Below the pieces are notes generated by a model. That model was given only the letters and a program-made list of their open reading frames with translations, was not told the DNA's origin and did no database searches. A stretch of 33,653 nucleotides of DNA, taken from contig JAILHW010000123.1 of NCBI GenBank assembly GCA_024695605.1, positions 1 to 33,653 of the forward strand, read 5' to 3'. Below are positions 23,886 to 32,481 of the stretch, in pieces (position 1 is the first letter of the stretch; each line of letters opens with the position of its first letter). The position numbers and the translations under genes are program-made. This DNA comes from Lachnospiraceae bacterium (GTDB taxonomy: Bacteria > Bacillota > Clostridia > Lachnospirales > Lachnospiraceae).

Positions 23886-26255
23886 ATGGGAGACAGTTTA
23901 GCAAGCTTAAATGACAAACAGAGAGAAGCGGTGCTGGAGACGGAAGGACCGCTTTTGATCCTGGCAGGAGCCGGCTCGGGAAAAACACGGGTTCTGACGC
24001 ACAGGATCGCTTATCTGATCGCGGAAAAGGGAGTCAATCCCTGGAATATTATGGCGATCACCTTTACCAACAAGGCAGCAGGAGAGATGAGAAACCGTGT
24101 GGATGCGCTGGTGGGAATGGGCTCCGAGAGCATCTGGGTGGCCACCTTTCATTCCAGCTGCGCCAGGATCCTTCGTCGATTTGCGGACAGACTCGGATAT
24201 GATACGAGCTTTACCATTTATGATACCGATGACCAGAAAAGTGTGATGAAGGAGGTCTGCAAATACCTTCAGATCGATACCAAGCAGCTGAAGGAGAGGA
24301 CCATTTTAAATGCGATTTCCGGTGCAAAGAATGAGCTGATCGACGAGGTCAAATTTGCGGAGATGACCTATGGCGATTTCACCCAGCAGAGGATCAGCAA
24401 CGCATATACGGAGTATCAGAACCGGCTGCGGAAAAACAACGCCATGGATTTTGATGATCTGATCCTCAATACCGTGGAGCTGTTTCGTTCCAATCCGGAT
24501 GTGCTTGCGCTCTATACCGAGCGGTTTCACTATGTGCATGTGGATGAATACCAGGATACCAACACCGCGCAGTTTAAGCTGGTAGAGTTGCTGTCTGGCG
24601 GCAGAAGGAATCTGTGCGTGGTGGGAGATGATGACCAGTCTATCTATCGTTTCCGCGGTGCCAACATCCGTAATATTCTGGATTTTGAACGGGTCTATCC
24701 GGATGCAACCGTAATCAGGCTTGAGCAGAACTATCGTTCCACGCAGAACATCCTGGATGCGGCCAACGGCGTGATCGCCAACAATGTGGGCAGGAAGGAA
24801 AAATCGCTTTGGACACAGGAGGATGCCGGAAGACTCATACATTACCGGCCGTTTGATACAGCGCCCCAGGAAGCAGAATATATTGCGGATGAGATCCGGC
24901 ATGAGGTCAAAAAAGAAGGCAGAACCTATGGTGACTTTGCCATTTTATACCGTACCAATGCACAGTCCCGTCTGTTGGAGGAATACCTCGTCAGAGAGGG
25001 TATTCCCTATCAGGTGGTGGGAGGTGTCAACTTCTATTCCCGTAAGGAGATCAAGGATCTTCTGGCCTATCTGAAAACCATTGACAACGGCAGAGACGAT
25101 CTGGCGGTTAAAAGAATCCTGAACGTACCGAAACGAAGCATCGGTCAGACCACCATCGGCAAGATCGAGCAATACGCCATCGATCATGAACTGGGATTTT
25201 ACGAGGCACTGTTTCTGGCAGATCAGATCCCTTCCCTGGGAAAAGCCGCTGAGAAGATCCATAATTTTACCACCATGATCCAGGCATTTCGGGCGAAAAC
25301 GGAGTTTTATTCCCTTTCAGAGCTTTTGGAAGATATCATGGATACCATTTCATATGAGGACTATCTGCATGATGATGCGGATTCCGAAGAGGAGTATGAA
25401 GGCAGGATTGAAAACATCGATGAGCTGATCTCCAAGCTCGTGGATTTTGAACAAAACAGGGAAAACGCTGATCTTTCGGCCTTCCTTGAGGAAGTAGCGC
25501 TGGTTGCGGATATCGATTCCGTGGAGGAGGATCCGGACAGGGTACTGCTTATGACCATTCACGGTGCCAAGGGACTGGAGTTTTCTCATGTGTTCCTGGC
25601 AGGAATGGAGGATGGCGTATTTCCGGGCTATATGACCATTTCCGGCGGAGACCGTGAGGAAATGGAAGAGGAAAGAAGACTGGCCTACGTGGCAATCACC
25701 AGGGCCAGGGAAGAGCTGACCATCAGCTGTGCCAAGGCAAGGATGCTGCGGGGCAATACCCAGTATAATCCCGTCAGCAGATTCGTGAGGGAGATCCCGC
25801 CCCAGCTGATGGACAACAGGATCCCGAAAAGCCGGAATCCCTTTGCGGATGAGCAGGAGGATACCTTACCCTTTGACAGGCCCTTTGGAGACTATCCGGT
25901 CAGAAAAGAAAGTACAAAGCCCTCCATCTTCAAAACGCCTTATTCCACACCCGGCGGCAGAACGCTTCCCAAGGCAAGACCCTTTGCACTGCCAAAGCCT
26001 GCGGTCACTCCCGTGAAGGCTAAGCCGTTTTTGGCCAAGGCGGATGCGGGAGCCAAGCAGACATCCGCAGCAGGAGCAGGATTTGCATCGATCAAATACG
26101 GCGTCGGAGATCAGGTCAGACATCAGAAATTCGGGATCGGTGTGGTGAAAGCCATGGAACCGGGACCGCGGGATACCAAGGTTACAGTTGATTTTGAGGA
26201 ATACGGAACCAAAATCATGTATGCCGCCTTTGCTAAACTGGAAAAAACACAGTAA
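23886..26255 (+). CDS. pcrA: ATP-dependent DNA helicase PcrA/UvrD
   Basis: A superfamily 1A 3'-5' helicase of 789 residues. The motifs are in order: LNDKQREAV (Q motif), GAGSGKT (Walker A, about 28-34), TFTNKAAGEM (Ia), VDEYQDTN (Walker B), VVGDDDQSIYRFRGA (III), LEQNYRST (IV), LMTIHGAKGLEFSHVF (V) and VAITRAREEL (VI). A Lys/Pro/Ala-rich linker precedes the C-terminal Tudor-like domain (YGVGDQVRHQKFGIGVV...), the part that in PcrA/UvrD contacts RNA polymerase. Adjacency to greA, which also acts on stalled polymerase, is suggestive. The ribosome site is weak (AAAGGG), consistent with translational coupling to greA. Confidence 0.97.
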   Translation: MGDSLASLNDKQREAVLETEGPLLILAGAGSGKTRVLTHRIAYLIAEKGVNPWNIMAITFTNKAAGEMRNRVDALVGMGSESIWVATFHSSCARILRRFADRLGYDTSFTIYDTDDQKSVMKEVCKYLQIDTKQLKERTILNAISGAKNELIDEVKFAEMTYGDFTQQRISNAYTEYQNRLRKNNAMDFDDLILNTVELFRSNPDVLALYTERFHYVHVDEYQDTNTAQFKLVELLSGGRRNLCVVGDDDQSIYRFRGANIRNILDFERVYPDATVIRLEQNYRSTQNILDAANGVIANNVGRKEKSLWTQEDAGRLIHYRPFDTAPQEAEYIADEIRHEVKKEGRTYGDFAILYRTNAQSRLLEEYLVREGIPYQVVGGVNFYSRKEIKDLLAYLKTIDNGRDDLAVKRILNVPKRSIGQTTIGKIEQYAIDHELGFYEALFLADQIPSLGKAAEKIHNFTTMIQAFRAKTEFYSLSELLEDIMDTISYEDYLHDDADSEEEYEGRIENIDELISKLVDFEQNRENADLSAFLEEVALVADIDSVEEDPDRVLLMTIHGAKGLEFSHVFLAGMEDGVFPGYMTISGGDREEMEEERRLAYVAITRAREELTISCAKARMLRGNTQYNPVSRFVREIPPQLMDNRIPKSRNPFADEQEDTLPFDRPFGDYPVRKESTKPSIFKTPYSTPGGRTLPKARPFALPKPAVTPVKAKPFLAKADAGAKQTSAAGAGFASIKYGVGDQVRHQKFGIGVVKAMEPGPRDTKVTVDFEEYGTKIMYAAFAKLEKTQ

Positions 26256-26262
26256 AAGGTGG

Positions 26263-26291
26263 TAGTCAGAAGCAAAGAATTGTGATATGAT
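26263..26291 (+). promoter_or_regulatory. Possible promoter of the small acidic-tail protein
   Basis: TAGTCA (26263-26268), a 17-bp spacer and TATGAT (26286-26291). Both boxes match four or five of six consensus positions. The leader would be about 45 bases. Confidence 0.45.
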
Positions 26292-26344
26292 AAGGGCAGT
26301 TCCAATAGCAGGAATGATGAGCAAACAGAAAGGTGGGTTTACAC

Positions 26345-26614
26345 ATGAATAAAGCAAGAGTAGAAGATGTGATCTCCATGATCAAAGCGGGCAATCTGCT
26401 TCAGAGAGAAGAAGAGGAAAAGAAAGCAACCCGTACCATCGTTTGGGTTTTGGCTGTGATCGGTGCCATTGCCGCTGTTGCAGCGATCGCTTATGCGGTT
26501 TATTTGTATTTTACACCGGATTATCTCGAGGACTTTGATGATGACTTCGATGATGATTTTGATGATGATTTCTTTGATGATCTGGAGGAAGACAAGGATT
26601 TAAAGACAGAGTAA
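26345..26614 (+). CDS. Small single-pass membrane protein with an Asp/Phe repeat tail
   Basis: An 89-residue protein I cannot assign to a characterised family. Residues 1-30 are charged and helical (VEDVISMIKAGNLLQREEEEKK), residues ~31-58 form one membrane segment (IVWVLAVIGAIAAVAAIAYAVY), and the tail repeats the four-residue unit FDDD (EDFDDDFDDDFDDDFFDDLEE). The N-terminus should be cytoplasmic and the acidic tail outside or, less likely, the reverse. AAAGGTGGG lies 7 bases before this ATG; the GTG at 26333 is within the ribosome site and is rejected. A terminator follows, so the gene is a separate unit. Confidence 0.8.
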   Translation: MNKARVEDVISMIKAGNLLQREEEEKKATRTIVWVLAVIGAIAAVAAIAYAVYLYFTPDYLEDFDDDFDDDFDDDFFDDLEEDKDLKTE

Positions 26615-26653
26615 GACCGTATATCGGATACGAACAAAAACACAGATCTAAAG

Positions 26654-26686
26654 AAGCGGGGCTCCGTCAGGAATCCCGCTTTTTTT
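26654..26686 (+). terminator. Rho-independent terminator after the acidic-tail gene
   Basis: A 7-bp stem (AAGCGGG / CCCGCTT) with a 14-base loop is followed by seven T. Confidence 0.8.
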
Positions 26687-26750
26687 GGTAAATGTCGAAG
26701 GGTCGCAAAAAAATGGAAAGAAATAGAAAGATAGAGAAAGGAACCACTGC

Positions 26751-28445
26751 ATGAAAAAGGGACAGATCGTATCAGGGACCGTAAAAGAGGTCAGATTTCC
26801 GAATGTGGGGATCGCAGAGTGCGAAGAAGGAGAAGTCCTTGTAAAGAACGTACTTCCGGGTCAGAAGGTAGAGTGTAGGATCCAAAAAAAAAGACAGGGA
26901 AAATTCCAGGGACAATTGCTGGCGATCACGGAGCCTTCAGCAGATGAGGCTAAAAGCCCTTGTCCGCATTTTGGTCAGATCTCAGGGTGCGGTGGATGTA
27001 ATTATCAGACGCTCCCTTATGAGAAGCAGCTGCAGCTGAAGCAGGAGCAGCTGAGGCGGATCTTTTCCGGTGTATGCCCCGATTTTGATCAGGTATTTGA
27101 GGGAATCCTGCAAAGTCCAAAGCAGTATGAGTTTCGCAATAAGATGGAGTTTTCCTTCGGAGATGCTTTTAAGGACGGACCTCTTTCGCTGGGTATGCAT
27201 AAAAGGGGAAGCTTTTATGATATCGTTACTGTGGATGAGTGCAGGATCGTGGATGCGGATTTCAGAATGATCCTCCGGGCCGTTTTGGATTTTGCGCAGA
27301 AAAAAGAGCTGCGTTTTTATCATCGGATGAGACAGGAAGGATATCTGAGGCATCTTCTTGTCAGAAAGGCAGCTGCGACAGGAGAGATTCTGGTTGGACT
27401 GGTTACAACATCACGGTGGCAGGAAGAAGGAAAAAACGGCTCGGAAAAGGAGATGCTGCAGGAATTTTCCGACATGTTATGTAAACTTTTTGACAACGAT
27501 ACAAACTCGGCCGGGCGGGGCAGGCTGACCGGCGTGATCCATATCGTAAATGATGCCATAGCAGATGTGGTACAAAATGACAGAAGCGAGATCCTATACG
27601 GAACGGATCACTTTTATGAAAAACTGTGCGGCCTGACGTTTCAGATTTCTCCCTTTTCATTTTTCCAGACAAACAGCTTCGGTGCTGAGGTTCTGTATCA
27701 GAAGGCAAGAGAGTGTTGCTCGGATTATGTAAACCAAAATGGGCAGCCGGTGATCTTTGATCTGTATTCCGGTACAGGGACGATCGCACAACTTATGGCC
27801 CCTGTAGCCGAGAAGGTTGTGGGAGTTGAGATCGTGGAAGAAGCAGTAGAGGCCGCAAAGGAAAATGCGGATCTGAACGGTTTACATAACTGTGAATTCA
27901 TAGCAGGGGATGTCCTGAAGGTGATCGATACCATCGATGAGAAACCGGATCTGATCATACTGGATCCCCCACGTGACGGAATCCATCCAAAGGCTCTGCC
28001 GAAAATCCTCGCTTACGGTGTTCAGCAGATCGTTTATATCTCCTGCAAGCCAACCAGTCTTGCCAGGGATCTGGAGATTATGCAGGCAGCCGGGTATGTG
28101 GTGAAGCGTATTTGCAGTGTTGACATGTTTCCAGGAACGGTGCATGTGGAGACGGTTGTCTTGTTGGGTTGGAAAGATGTCGATGAGTATATTTATATCG
28201 ACTACGCGCCTGATCATCGTAATACAACCCGTGGAAAAGCGACATATCGAGAGATCATAGAATATATCAAAAAGCAGTATGGCGTAAAGGTATCGACCCT
28301 TGACGTTGCTCAAATCAAGGATAAATGTGGCGTAGAGAAGCGAGAGAATTATAATAAAGGGGCTGAAGGGCATTTTGTTCCTCAGTGCCAACCTGAAAAG
28401 GAAAAATTGATACGGGAGGCATTTAAACACTTTAATCTGATTTAG
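26751..28445 (+). CDS. rlmD: 23S rRNA (uracil-5-)-methyltransferase, RlmD/RumA type, with mobile-element-derived C-terminal tail
   Basis: A TRAM domain (1-58) is followed by an Fe-S cluster site (Cys71, Cys80, Cys83, with Cys164 in VDECRIVD). The SAM-dependent methyltransferase domain has DLYSGTGT (337-344), DPPRDGIHPKAL and the catalytic YISCKPTSL (Cys432). It should methylate a uridine in 23S rRNA (m5U). The usual family ends shortly after HVETVVLL (465-472); here about 90 more residues follow (YIYIDYAPDHRNTTRGKATYREI...KVSTLDVAQIKDKCG...). From about base 28170 the base composition turns AT-richer, like the mobile genes beyond. I infer that an integrated element replaced or extended the 3' end. 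GAAAGGAACC precedes the ATG. Confidence 0.92.
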   Translation: MKKGQIVSGTVKEVRFPNVGIAECEEGEVLVKNVLPGQKVECRIQKKRQGKFQGQLLAITEPSADEAKSPCPHFGQISGCGGCNYQTLPYEKQLQLKQEQLRRIFSGVCPDFDQVFEGILQSPKQYEFRNKMEFSFGDAFKDGPLSLGMHKRGSFYDIVTVDECRIVDADFRMILRAVLDFAQKKELRFYHRMRQEGYLRHLLVRKAAATGEILVGLVTTSRWQEEGKNGSEKEMLQEFSDMLCKLFDNDTNSAGRGRLTGVIHIVNDAIADVVQNDRSEILYGTDHFYEKLCGLTFQISPFSFFQTNSFGAEVLYQKARECCSDYVNQNGQPVIFDLYSGTGTIAQLMAPVAEKVVGVEIVEEAVEAAKENADLNGLHNCEFIAGDVLKVIDTIDEKPDLIILDPPRDGIHPKALPKILAYGVQQIVYISCKPTSLARDLEIMQAAGYVVKRICSVDMFPGTVHVETVVLLGWKDVDEYIYIDYAPDHRNTTRGKATYREIIEYIKKQYGVKVSTLDVAQIKDKCGVEKRENYNKGAEGHFVPQCQPEKEKLIREAFKHFNLI

Positions 28446-28477
28446 TTGTTGAATGATTTGATTGCTTACAATTTTTT

Positions 28478-28507
28478 GAACGTCTCAGGTTTTGAGGCGT
28501 TCTTTTT
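28478..28507 (+). terminator. Terminator after the methyltransferase gene
   Basis: A 10-bp stem with one G-T pair (GAACGTCTCA / TGAGGCGTTC) and loop GGTTT, followed by five T, lies 33 bases after the stop. Apart from this and the recombinase promoter, the 28446-28768 gap is AT-rich and shows no gene. Confidence 0.8.
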
Positions 28508-28674
28508 ATGCTGCATAGATGAAAAACAGAGTATAGTTCCAGTTTACACGGTAAATTTGCTTTTAGAGATAAAAATTGAATTAGGGATATGAGTTGTTTT
28601 ACAAGTTGTAAACGAAGACAAATATTCGTTTTATATGGATTTAGAGGTTATGTCTAAATGGTAATAAAAAACAA

Positions 28675-28703
28675 TTGCAAACCTTAAATAGAAGTGTTAA
28701 TAT
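28675..28703 (+). promoter_or_regulatory. Probable promoter of the serine recombinase gene
   Basis: TTGCAA (28675-28680), 17 bp and TAATAT (28698-28703); an overlapping TATAAT at 28701-28706 is an alternative -10 at 20 bp. The leader is about 60 bases. Confidence 0.5.
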
Positions 28704-28768
28704 AATATATGAAAATAAACGGTCGTTAAGATTCGGAATATACCAAAGACGGAAAGGAGGTCTGCAAT

Positions 28769-29452
28769 ATGGTATATGGATATGCACGGATATCGACGGC
28801 AAAGCAGGATATCGAAAGACAGATTCGAAATATAATGACTCTTGAACCGTCTGCGAAGATTTACCAAGAAGTCTTTACAGGAACAAAGACAACTGGCCGA
28901 AAAGAACTTCAAAAGCTTCTCTCGAAGGTGATGCCCGGGGATACCATAATTTTTGATTCGGTATCTCGTATGAGCCGAAATGCCAAGGAAGGCTTTGAGT
29001 TATATAAAAAGCTTTATGATGAAGGCATTAATCTTGTTTATATCAATGAGCCATATATTAATACGAATGTATATCGGGATGCGACAAAGACTATGGTTCC
29101 GATGACTGGTACAGATGTAGATGTTATCTTACACGGCGTTAATGAATATCTGATTACTCTCGCTGAACAACAGATAAAGATTGCGTTTGAACAAGCCCAA
29201 AAAGAGCGCGATGATCTTTCTGAGCGTACAAAGCAAGGCATTGAAACAGCAAGGCGTAAGGGAAAACAGATTGGACGTGCCAGAGGAACCAGGGTAGATA
29301 CAAAAAAAGCTGAGTTGAGTAAGAAGAAAATGCTTAAGTATAGCAAGGCATTTGGCGGAAGTAATACAGATAAGGATCTTATTTCGATGCTCGGCATTGA
29401 TAAAAATACATATTACAAGTACAAAAGAGAACTATTATCCGAAATGGCATAA
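28769..29452 (+). CDS. Small serine recombinase (resolvase/invertase family)
   Basis: A 227-residue protein with an N-terminal resolvase catalytic domain: YARIS at residues 5-9 (Arg7, nucleophile Ser9), FTGTKTTGRKELQKLL, and DSVSRMSRNAKEGFELY with the paired arginines. A long helix (YLITLAEQQIKIAFEQAQKERDDL) and the usual RTKQGIETARRKGKQIGR hinge precede a C-terminal Hin-type helix-turn-helix (LISMLGIDKNTYYKYKREL). Such small enzymes usually resolve dimers or invert DNA; element integration at rlmD is normally carried out by a larger or tyrosine recombinase, not visible here. AAAGGAGG lies 8 bases before the ATG. Confidence 0.92.
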   Translation: MVYGYARISTAKQDIERQIRNIMTLEPSAKIYQEVFTGTKTTGRKELQKLLSKVMPGDTIIFDSVSRMSRNAKEGFELYKKLYDEGINLVYINEPYINTNVYRDATKTMVPMTGTDVDVILHGVNEYLITLAEQQIKIAFEQAQKERDDLSERTKQGIETARRKGKQIGRARGTRVDTKKAELSKKKMLKYSKAFGGSNTDKDLISMLGIDKNTYYKYKRELLSEMA

Positions 29453-29467
29453 GAAAAGGGAGTTCCT

Positions 29468-29542
29468 ATGACACCGGAACAACAGCACGAGAACAGATTG
29501 ACAAAAGGCTGTATCAATCGAAAATTCCGAATTACGGTGTAA
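29468..29542 (+). CDS. Possible very short ORF (24 codons) after the recombinase
   Basis: AAAGGGAG precedes an ATG that opens MTPEQQHENRLTKGCINRKF before stopping after 24 residues. The ribosome site and spacing are good. It could be a genuine small peptide or the left-over start of a truncated mobile-element gene; the following 90 bases are AT-rich and hold nothing else recognisable. Confidence 0.3.
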   Translation: MTPEQQHENRLTKGCINRKFRITV

Positions 29543-29633
29543 TTTATTGGACTATTCTTGTGTTACGATAATTCTGGATTTTGCTAAAATATAAAATAGT
29601 TTCATATTGGACAATCCTTTTTATAGAAAACAA

Positions 29634-29867
29634 TCAAGGCTTTATTATATTTATCAATGTGTTGGCAGCGAGTGCATCAATCTTAAGGCGCAAGTCGTGA
29701 AGTTCGATGACGGTTGGAACATCATTTCCGTGGAGCATATATTTTGACAAGATATTGACTAATTCCATACGCTCTTTCTCAGTGAAATCTTTGTCGAAAT
29801 CAATACCTTCATCGGTGAGTAAATCGTTCATTTGTCGTTGATCTGTAAGATATTCTATATAACTCAT
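29634..29867 (-). CDS. Small unrecognised mobile-element protein
   Basis: A 77-residue acidic, helical protein (MSYIEYLTDQRQMNDLLTDE, then FTEKERMELVNILSKYML). No membrane segment, Cys or known motif is visible. AAGGAG lies 8 bases before the ATG. It follows the coupling-protein gene on the same strand after 65 bases, with a hairpin between them, so it is probably the last gene of the mob transcript. Convergent with the recombinase. Confidence 0.65.
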   Translation of the reverse strand: MSYIEYLTDQRQMNDLLTDEGIDFDKDFTEKERMELVNILSKYMLHGNDVPTVIELHDLRLKIDALAANTLINIIKP

Positions 29868-29895
29868 ACTGTTTTCTCCTTATATGTGGCTTTTG

Positions 29896-29927
29896 CAACC
29901 GTGAATTGTTACTTTGATTCACGGTTG
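29896..29927. repeat. Perfect 11-bp hairpin between the coupling-protein gene and the small gene
   Basis: CAACCGTGAAT (29896-29906) pairs with ATTCACGGTTG (29917-29927) around a 10-base loop. There is no T-run on the minus strand, so it could stabilise the upstream mRNA or attenuate the last gene rather than terminate fully. Confidence 0.6.
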
Positions 29928-29932
29928 TATTA

Positions 29933-31594
29933 TTATTTGAAATAGTATGTCTTGTCTGCTTTAATATGACGGCTGTCATAATATATTATGACCTTATCTT
30001 CTTCGACGATCTTTGCAAAATCATTTGGCTTAAAAAATGGCTCTTCGTGATCGGAATATGAAAAGCCTTTGCTTGAATCGGATGATTGAGATGAGCTGTC
30101 GTTCTGATTGGTGCTGAGTGTCAGTACCTTATGCGTACCGATTAGGTCACTCGCCCATTTCTGCACGTCTGTATCTTTTACGGACAGAAAAGCGTGAGCC
30201 TTTGCACAGTCCATCAAAGCCTTTCTGCCTTCGATTCCATAGTGCAGGTCTATCATTGCTAAGGATTGCGTTGCGATTAGGACGCTCACGTTGAATCCGC
30301 GTCCGAGAGCGGCCATTTGAGGCACTCCGGGGATGTAGGGCATTTGTCCGAATTCATCCAAGACGAATACGAGTGGTTTGTAGTTGGCTTTTCCATTGGT
30401 ATCGTTCTCCAGTCTGGTTCTCCTTTCCAACGTCTCCCGCATAAATACTTCAAAAAGCATTCCGATGACGCGGCTGTAGTAATCCAGTTTTGTCGCATCA
30501 ACTTGTATGTATATATCAGTTTTTCCATTATCCAGATCTGCGGGAGTAATCACTTCGCCAGAGTTTGACAGTAAAGATGCCAATGAACCCGATGTATATA
30601 GCCTTACACTTTCACATAGTTTATTGTAGCCGCCACCGACATTAGTCTCATTTTCATTTTTGAATTGATTCGTATATTTGGAGGCTGTGTTATAGCCTGA
30701 ATCTTCGATTCTTGCACCCCAATTCTTAAAATCGTGTTTTGTGATATCTTGGCATATTTCGGAAAAACTCGCTTCTGGATCAATGTGCAAAGTAAATAAA
30801 AAAATCCCCATAAGAAATGCCCTTGCCACTGATATGAAATATGCGGCATCCTTGCTTGCTTCATCAGGAATTAGGATAATTGACAAGTTGCCGAGCAGTT
30901 CTTCTCGCTCATCATCAGAAGCCTTTCGTATCGATATGAGAGGATCAAAATGAACGCTTTTTGATGGATCCATCAACGAAAACAATTTGATATTACGTTT
31001 TGCGCCATATCCAATGACTTTTTCATAGAGTTCGCCTTTCAAATCAAGGGCCATAACAGAACCTTGATAGGTGCCGTTGCTTGATTTGCCAAAACATATT
31101 AAAGTGGGGAGAATTATTGAAGTCGATTTTCCTGTCCCAGGTGTACCCCATACGAAGATAACAATACCGTCCTTTCGCGGCTCAAATGATATAAGATGCT
31201 TGCCTACCTTTCCCAGAATGATCCCGCCGGATTCATACCATTTCATGACGGGCAAATTATCTATTTGTATTTTCTGCGATAGAGCCGGATGAAACACTTC
31301 AACCAAGTCATAGTATTTTCGAGGATAATACTTAGCTGAATCGACGGAATAATTTCTGCCGGTCAGTTGGTGATAACGCCGATTCCTAAGCGTGGCAAAC
31401 ACAATGTATGCATAAAATGAACCGAAAATAAAATAAAGCATATATCTGGTTCCGGTAATGATAATAGGTATTCCGGGCAATTTACCCTCGATGTTTTTCG
31501 ATAGATATGATTCGCCGAGAAAGAATAAAATGCCCAAAACCGCCAATAGTATCAACTTGTAATATAGAATCCATTTCCACAGTTTTTTTACCAT
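29933..31594 (-). CDS. VirD4/TraG-type type IV coupling protein
   Basis: A 553-residue ATPase that links a relaxase-DNA complex to a conjugative secretion channel. Two N-terminal membrane segments (about 7-27 and 41-67) precede the P-loop GTPGTGKS (150-157, followed by STSIILPTLI), MALDLKGELYEKVIGYGAKR (Walker-B-like strand and TraG motif) and VFVLDEFGQMPYIPG. The start at 31594 is chosen because AGGAGA lies upstream and because the ATG overlaps the relaxase stop in ATGGTAA, a coupling arrangement; the frame could also open at GTG 31624. Family is clear; whether it serves the element's own relaxase is inferred from the overlap. Confidence 0.92.
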   Translation of the reverse strand: MVKKLWKWILYYKLILLAVLGILFFLGESYLSKNIEGKLPGIPIIITGTRYMLYFIFGSFYAYIVFATLRNRRYHQLTGRNYSVDSAKYYPRKYYDLVEVFHPALSQKIQIDNLPVMKWYESGGIILGKVGKHLISFEPRKDGIVIFVWGTPGTGKSTSIILPTLICFGKSSNGTYQGSVMALDLKGELYEKVIGYGAKRNIKLFSLMDPSKSVHFDPLISIRKASDDEREELLGNLSIILIPDEASKDAAYFISVARAFLMGIFLFTLHIDPEASFSEICQDITKHDFKNWGARIEDSGYNTASKYTNQFKNENETNVGGGYNKLCESVRLYTSGSLASLLSNSGEVITPADLDNGKTDIYIQVDATKLDYYSRVIGMLFEVFMRETLERRTRLENDTNGKANYKPLVFVLDEFGQMPYIPGVPQMAALGRGFNVSVLIATQSLAMIDLHYGIEGRKALMDCAKAHAFLSVKDTDVQKWASDLIGTHKVLTLSTNQNDSSSQSSDSSKGFSYSDHEEPFFKPNDFAKIVEEDKVIIYYDSRHIKADKTYYFK

Positions 31595-32481
31595 GCTCTT
31601 TTTATCTCCTGATCTTTGTTCCACCTATTGTGAGTTCCCCATCCATTCGATATCTCGAGTTCGTTGTTGCGATTCCAGTCGTGATGAGAGCGTTCGATTG
31701 ATTCCTGAAGTTTCGTAATGATCGCTTCTTTTGAATGTATGGCTTCTGCCAACTCGATAATCTGGTTTATGTCATTTTGGTGTTGATTTATCATTCGTTC
31801 GTTTGTAAACTTCAGATCTTTGATTTCGTCGATAGTAAGCCCGGTCTCCTTTGTGATCTGCTTTAGAGCTTCTACCTTTATGTTTTTCGTTTTGGTTTTA
31901 CCATTGTAAACAGTAGCTTTTACACCGGCCTGATCCAGCCATTTCTGATAATTTGGATGCCATTTTCGAAGGACAGCTTTTTTTGTCAATTCGTCAGCGC
32001 AAAGTTTATATTCATATCCAGTGTGCTTATGATCTAAAACTGCAGGGATGTACATGATATGAAGGTGGGGCGGTGATACCAGTACAGTTTTTCTGTCGCG
32101 CTGTATAACTCCCTCATCGGTATGAAGAACCGCTTGGAATATACAGTCCATTCCTCCGGGGATGGTCGAAGCAACGTAGTTTATTGTTTCCCAGCAAAAC
32201 TTTTCAATCTGATCAGGTGGGCAGTCTCGAGGGACTGTCGACACTACTTCAATCGAATGTACCAAATTTTTTCGGTTATACTTGAAGAATTTTTTTTCTA
32301 AACGCTTTCTGTAATTATTCACTTGTTCTGCAGTTTTGCCGCGTGCAATAAAGTGAATGTTGTTTTTGGTTCGCTCCGGGTCTATCTCAATATTTGAAGG
32401 CGTTTTATCTTTCGGGAGCTCCCGCATGTTGTGGCGGATATAGTATAGTGTCTTCGCCCCGTGTTTGATTATACTTGCCAT
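31588..32481 (-). CDS. Short MobV-type (Pre/Mob family) relaxase
   Basis: A 297-residue protein. The N-terminal IRHNMRELP...NIEIDPERTKNN (15-41) is the classic Pre/Mob motif. The metal-binding histidines are recognisable as HTDEG (His120) and SPPHLHIMYIP (His139, His141), but about a dozen residues (VIQRDRKTVLV) separate the HxDE and PHxH parts, which are usually adjacent. The C-terminal ~100 residues are helical and charged. The protein is shorter than typical MobV relaxases (about 400-500 residues), so the C-terminal region may be reduced. It should nick an origin of transfer and lead the strand out; the hairpin-rich region directly upstream is the candidate origin. The stop overlaps the coupling-protein start. 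Confidence 0.85.
   Translation of the reverse strand: MASIIKHGAKTLYYIRHNMRELPKDKTPSNIEIDPERTKNNIHFIARGKTAEQVNNYRKRLEKKFFKYNRKNLVHSIEVVSTVPRDCPPDQIEKFCWETINYVASTIPGGMDCIFQAVLHTDEGVIQRDRKTVLVSPPHLHIMYIPAVLDHKHTGYEYKLCADELTKKAVLRKWHPNYQKWLDQAGVKATVYNGKTKTKNIKVEALKQITKETGLTIDEIKDLKFTNERMINQHQNDINQIIELAEAIHSKEAIITKLQESIERSHHDWNRNNELEISNGWGTHNRWNKDQEIKRAW

Noticed and set aside
29453-29633. Search for tRNA, att core or further genes after the recombinase
   Set aside because: No cloverleaf, no copy of the rlmD junction sequence and no ORF beyond the 24-codon one could be supported.
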